Below are positions 60,574 to 64,000 of a stretch of DNA of 64,000 bases, one piece after another. The notes under the pieces were generated by a model. It was not told where the DNA came from. It worked only from the letters and a program-made list of their open reading frames with translations, and did no database searches. The DNA is from Pseudomonadota bacterium (GTDB lineage Bacteria; Pseudomonadota; Gammaproteobacteria; Burkholderiales; Rhodocyclaceae). The position numbers and the translations under genes were made by a program. Position 1 is the first letter of the stretch, and the number at the start of each line of letters is the position of its first letter. Location: positions 62,001 to 126,000 of the forward strand of contig JAFEDK010000004.1 of the NCBI GenBank assembly GCA_018241665.1, in the 5' to 3' direction.

Positions 60574-62001
60574 ATGCGTAGTCCTGTCGAACACAAGCAA
60601 CATGGGACCCAGCAGACCAAGAAGGCCACCGCCAGTGGCTGGATCGGTTCCGTGCTGGAGTATTACGACTTCTTCATCTACGCGACCGCCGCGTCGCTGA
60701 TCTTCCCGCAAGTCTTCTTCCCCCAGGGCGACCCCCAGATCGCCATCGTCGCGTCCCTCGCCACCTATGGCGTCGGCTACGTGGCCCGTCCGATCGGCGC
60801 CTTCGTGCTCGGCCACTGGGGCGACACCCACGGCCGCAAGCAGGTGCTGTTGATCTGCATGTTCCTGATGGGTATTTCCACCATGGCCGTCGGCCTGCTG
60901 CCGACCTATGAGCAGGTTGGCCTGCTGGCCCCGACGCTGCTGGTGCTCCTGCGCCTGATTCAGGGCTTCGCGGTGGCCGGTGAAATCTCTGGCGCCAGCT
61001 CGATGATCCTCGAGCACGCCCCCTTCGGCCGTCGCGGCTTCTACGCCAGCTTCACGCTGCAAGGCGTGCAGGCCGGCCAGATCCTCGCCGCCGCCGTGTT
61101 CCTGCCGCTGGCCTATTTCATGCCGACCGAAGCCTTCAACAGCTGGGGCTGGCGCATTCCCTTCCTGATGAGCTTCGTCGTCATCATCGCCGGCTACATC
61201 ATTCGCCGCGAAGTGGACGAAACCCCGGCCTTCGCCCAGGAAACCAAGAAGGGTGAAGTGCCGAAGGCGCCGGTCGTCCAGGCCATCCGCGAGAACTGGC
61301 GCGACATGCTGCGCGTGATGTGCGCCTCCCTGATGAACGTCATTCCGGTCGTCGCCACCATCTTCGGTGCCGCCTACGCGGTGCAGCCCGGCTACGGCAT
61401 CGGCTTCAGCAAGGACGTCTACCTGTGGATCCCGGTGCTCGGCAACTGCCTCGCCGTGCTGGTCATTCCCATCGTCGGCAACCTGTCCGACAAGATCGGC
61501 CGTCGTCCGCTGATCATCGGCGGTTCCCTCGGCGCCGGCCTCCTGTCCTTCGGCTACCTGTACGCCATCAGCATTCACAACGTGCCGCTGGCGATCGTCA
61601 TGTCGCTGCTGATGTGGGGCCTGGTCTACCAGGGCTACAACGCGATCTTCCCGAGCTTCTACCCGGAAATGTTCCCGACCCGCACCCGCGTTTCGGCGAT
61701 GGCCATCTCCCAGAACCTCGGCACCATGGTCACCGCGATGCTGCCGGCCGTGTTCGCCACCGTGGCGCCCCCGGGCTCCGTCAACATCCCGGTGACCGTC
61801 GGCTCCATCACCCTGGGCATCACCGTCATCGCCGCGATCGCCGTGTGGACTGCCCGCGAGACCTACCGTGTCCGCATGCACGACCTGGGCAACCGCGACG
61901 CCAGCCCGGTGCCGCACGCCGAGTACCACGAGCTGCGCGAGCAGGCCTTCGCCGAAGCCCGCAAGACCTCCTGGATCTCCGCGTTCTCCATGAAGCACTA
62001 A
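60574..62001 (+). CDS. MHS-family MFS transporter (ShiA/KgtP-like)
   Basis: A 475-residue twelve-helix proton symporter of the metabolite:H+ symporter group, which carries shikimate, 2-oxoglutarate, proline/betaine or aromatic acids. Typical start [18 protein letters not shown], cytoplasmic loop motif [10 protein letters not shown] between helices 2-3 and its repeat [11 protein letters not shown] between 8-9. The ATG at 60574 follows CGGAGA. It follows the catabolic genes by 235 bp and is closed by a strong terminator. It is the likely inner-membrane importer of the cluster's substrate. Confidence 0.94.
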   Translation: MRSPVEHKQHGTQQTKKATASGWIGSVLEYYDFFIYATAASLIFPQVFFPQGDPQIAIVASLATYGVGYVARPIGAFVLGHWGDTHGRKQVLLICMFLMGISTMAVGLLPTYEQVGLLAPTLLVLLRLIQGFAVAGEISGASSMILEHAPFGRRGFYASFTLQGVQAGQILAAAVFLPLAYFMPTEAFNSWGWRIPFLMSFVVIIAGYIIRREVDETPAFAQETKKGEVPKAPVVQAIRENWRDMLRVMCASLMNVIPVVATIFGAAYAVQPGYGIGFSKDVYLWIPVLGNCLAVLVIPIVGNLSDKIGRRPLIIGGSLGAGLLSFGYLYAISIHNVPLAIVMSLLMWGLVYQGYNAIFPSFYPEMFPTRTRVSAMAISQNLGTMVTAMLPAVFATVAPPGSVNIPVTVGSITLGITVIAAIAVWTARETYRVRMHDLGNRDASPVPHAEYHELREQAFAEARKTSWISAFSMKH

Positions 62002-62032
62002 GCCACGCGCTTCACCCAGGCAAGGCCGTGAA

Positions 62033-62065
62033 ACGGCCACCGGACACGGTTCCGGTGGCCGTTTT
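62033..62065 (+). terminator. Rho-independent terminator after MHS transporter gene
   Basis: A perfect 11-bp stem (ACGGCCACCGG and complement), 8-nt loop and T4 tail, 31 bp past the stop. Confidence 0.85.
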
Positions 62066-62101
62066 CAATTGGGCCGCAAGACAGCAGGAAGGAAACCAAC
62101 C

Positions 62102-63715
62102 ATGAAGCTATCCCGACGCCTCGGCCTCATCGTCGCCAGCGCGATCCTCGGGCTGGTCGTGGTGGCCGGCGTGGCGCTGACCACGCTGCGCACCACCATG
62201 CTCGACGAGCGGCGCAACGAACTGCGCACCGTGCTCATCCTCGCCACCCAGACCGTCGCCCGCTACCAGGCGCTGGAACAGGCCGGCACCCTCAGCCACG
62301 CCGACGCCCAGGCCCGCGCCATCGAGGCGCTGGCCGCCATGCGCGACGGCAAGACCAAATATGTGTGGGCGCGCACCACCGAAGGCCTCGGCCTGGTGCT
62401 GCCCAACATGAAGGACACCGGCCGGATCGACCTCGGCAAGAGGCTGCCCGACGGCCGCCACGACTTCGAGCGCTACCTCGACGCCCTCAAGGGCAACGAG
62501 TTCGGCTACGCGGAAATCCTCGTCAAGAAACCCGGCACCGACGTGGAGCTGCCCAAGATCAACGGCGTCACCCAGGTCCAGGGCTGGAACTGGGTCCTCG
62601 GCTACGGTGCCTGGGTGGACGACATCGACACCGCCTTCTGGCGCCTGGCCTGGCGCTTCATTGGTCTCGGCGTGGTGGTGCTGATCGTCGTCGCTGCGCT
62701 CGCCGGCCTGATGGCACGCAGCATCTACCGGCGCATCGGCGGCGAACCCGACTACGCCGCCCAGGTTGCGCGGGAGATCGCCGCCGGCAACCTCGGCCAG
62801 CACCTGGTGGCGGAGCAGGGCAGCGACAGCCTGCTCGCCTCCGTCGCCCACATGCAGGCCAGCCTGCGCGAGATGATCGACGGCATCCAGCGCAGCGCCA
62901 CCGTGCTCGGCCAGATCTCGTCGAGCCTCAGCCGCCAGATGACGCGCATCGACGAAGCCAGCCAGCTGTCCTCCGACGCCACCTCATCCACCGCCGCCGC
63001 CATCGAGGAGCTGTCGGTCAGCATCGACCACATCTCCGGCAGCGCGCGGGAAACCGAGGACAACTCCGTGCATTCCAGCCAGGTGGCACGGGACGGCGAG
63101 CAGATGGTGCAGCGCGCCGCCGACACCATCCAGGGCGTGTCCCGCCAGGTCAGCGAGGCGGCTCGCCTCATCGAAGGCCTGCTCGACCGCTCCTCGCAGA
63201 TCGGCGGCATCGCCAGCGTCATCAAGGAGATCGCCGACCAGACCAACCTGCTCGCCCTCAACGCCGCCATCGAAGCCGCGCGGGCCGGCGAACAGGGGCG
63301 CGGCTTCGCCGTCGTCGCCGACGAAGTGCGCAAGCTCGCCGAACGCACCACCAGCGCCACCGGCCAGATCACCACCATGGTCGCCGCCGTGCAGGCCGAC
63401 ACCGGCTCGGTGGTCGGCAGCATGCAGGCCATCACCCCGCTGGTCGGCCGCGGCGTCGACATGGCCAGCGCCGCCGCCGCATCGCTGCGGGAAATCAGCG
63501 CCGGCGCCGAAGCCACCGTTGCCAAGGTCCGCGACGTGGCCAGCGCCACCGCCGAACAAAGCCAGGCCGGCACCAGCGTCGCCCAGCACGTCGAGCGCAT
63601 CGCCCGCATGGCCGAGGAATCGGCCGCGTCGGTGCGGGCGGCGGACGAAGACGTGAAGCGGCTGGAAAGCCTGGCCGGCGAGTTGCGGGAGTCGGTGGCG
63701 CGCTTCCGCTTGTGA
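62102..63715 (+). CDS. Methyl-accepting chemotaxis protein with Cache (sCache_2) sensor
   Basis: A 537-residue chemoreceptor. Transmembrane helix about residues 8-30, a periplasmic single-Cache domain about 35-185 ([45 protein letters not shown]), second helix about 190-215, HAMP, and a full-length signalling hairpin ([34 protein letters not shown]). sCache_2 domains commonly bind small organic acids, so it may detect the transporter's substrate. It starts 37 bp after the transporter terminator, so some separate control is likely. Confidence 0.95.
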   Translation: MKLSRRLGLIVASAILGLVVVAGVALTTLRTTMLDERRNELRTVLILATQTVARYQALEQAGTLSHADAQARAIEALAAMRDGKTKYVWARTTEGLGLVLPNMKDTGRIDLGKRLPDGRHDFERYLDALKGNEFGYAEILVKKPGTDVELPKINGVTQVQGWNWVLGYGAWVDDIDTAFWRLAWRFIGLGVVVLIVVAALAGLMARSIYRRIGGEPDYAAQVAREIAAGNLGQHLVAEQGSDSLLASVAHMQASLREMIDGIQRSATVLGQISSSLSRQMTRIDEASQLSSDATSSTAAAIEELSVSIDHISGSARETEDNSVHSSQVARDGEQMVQRAADTIQGVSRQVSEAARLIEGLLDRSSQIGGIASVIKEIADQTNLLALNAAIEAARAGEQGRGFAVVADEVRKLAERTTSATGQITTMVAAVQADTGSVVGSMQAITPLVGRGVDMASAAAASLREISAGAEATVAKVRDVASATAEQSQAGTSVAQHVERIARMAEESAASVRAADEDVKRLESLAGELRESVARFRL

Positions 63716-63750
63716 GCCGCGCGGTTTTCCCCCGGGGAAACCGCGATAAT

Positions 63751-63779
63751 GGCGTCCAATTCGTTTTGAACGCCTTTTT
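63751..63779 (+). terminator. Possible terminator after chemoreceptor gene
   Basis: GGCGT pairs with ACGCC around a 14-nt loop, followed by T5 (63775-63779). A second hairpin (CGCGGTTT / AAACCGCG) lies at 63719-63744. Confidence 0.5.
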
Positions 63780-63791
63780 CGGAATTCCCCC

Positions 63792-64000
63792 ATGGAAATC
63801 AAGGTCAATTTTCTCGACAAGCTTCGTCTCGAGGCCAAGTTCGATGACTTCACCGTAATCGCCGACCAGCCCATCCGCTATAAGGGCGACGGCTCGGCGC
63901 CGGGACCATTCGATTACTTCCTGGCCTCGTCGGCCTTGTGCGCGGCCTACTTCGTCAAGCTGTACTGCGAAACCCGTAATATTCCTACCGACAACATCCG
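63792..64000 (+). CDS. OsmC/YcaO-type fusion protein (3' end outside window)
   Basis: The first 69 residues of a gene that runs off the window edge. The start MEIKVNFLDKLRLEAKFDDF and GPFDYFLASSALCAAYFVK are characteristic of proteins that join an OsmC-like domain (thiol-dependent peroxidase fold with a conserved Cys) to a YcaO domain (amidine-forming, ribosomal-protein modification). Only the OsmC part is visible here, so the fusion is inferred from the family's sequence pattern. A GATAAT at 63745 may be its -10. Confidence 0.78.
   Translation, partial: MEIKVNFLDKLRLEAKFDDFTVIADQPIRYKGDGSAPGPFDYFLASSALCAAYFVKLYCETRNIPTDNI

Overview
The window is a 64 kb stretch of a GC-rich, gene-dense, Gram-negative chromosome. 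Porins, a type II secretion (T2SS) cluster, a PEP-CTERM protein, GGDEF and hybrid two-component signalling, and acyl-CoA, alcohol and hydroaromatic catabolism together suggest a metabolically versatile betaproteobacterium, most likely of the Rhodocyclales (Azoarcus/Thauera/Zoogloea-like). That placement is inferred from gene content; no rRNA is present.

Layout. 1-11 kb: the end of a Kef-type antiporter; a four-gene pilin-like operon (minus strand); a diguanylate cyclase; a NarL-type response regulator with its sensor kinase; tRNA-Thr; an SRAP-family protein and a lipoprotein. 11.4-20.7 kb: a compact T2SS-like operon (G-F-E-L-M-C-D plus three more pilin-like proteins) whose genes mostly overlap by 4 bases. 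20.9-25.1 kb: four exported proteins (small Ig-like protein, TolB-like propeller, NHL-like propeller with a C-terminal dockerin-like tail, PEP-CTERM protein). The secretin in the operon just upstream ends in a cohesin-like domain, so secretin and cargo may form a cohesin/dockerin docking pair; this is the most interesting system here. 25.1 kb: the first of two identical initiator tRNA genes, then a large hybrid kinase and an AraC regulator.

30-52 kb is a catabolic region: an acyl-CoA dehydrogenase/thiolase/acyl-CoA ligase/porin set, Lrp and 2-isopropylmalate synthase, a secondary-alcohol dehydrogenase with porin, a soluble chemoreceptor, a second zinc alcohol dehydrogenase with a CobW-type GTPase, a second thiolase/ligase pair, and a two-subunit 3-oxoacid CoA-transferase. 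Three of these units carry strong -24/-12 (sigma-54) promoters. They fit a pathway from secondary alcohol through ketone and 3-oxoacid to acetyl-CoA, although no ketone carboxylase lies in the window. Three copies of a palindromic REP-like element occur only in this region. The second initiator tRNA (51.9 kb) closes it.

52-62 kb is an IclR-controlled divergent cluster. Leftward: shikimate-dehydrogenase-like enzyme, FAD dehydrogenase, porin. Rightward: IclR, second FAD dehydrogenase, NIPSNAP protein, TIM-barrel isomerase/dehydratase-like protein, then an MHS-type transporter and a Cache-domain chemoreceptor. A 41-bp near-perfect inverted repeat between the two arms is a strong IclR operator candidate. 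The set reads as detection, uptake and oxidation of a hydroaromatic or alicyclic acid; the substrate is unknown. The window ends inside an OsmC/YcaO-type gene.
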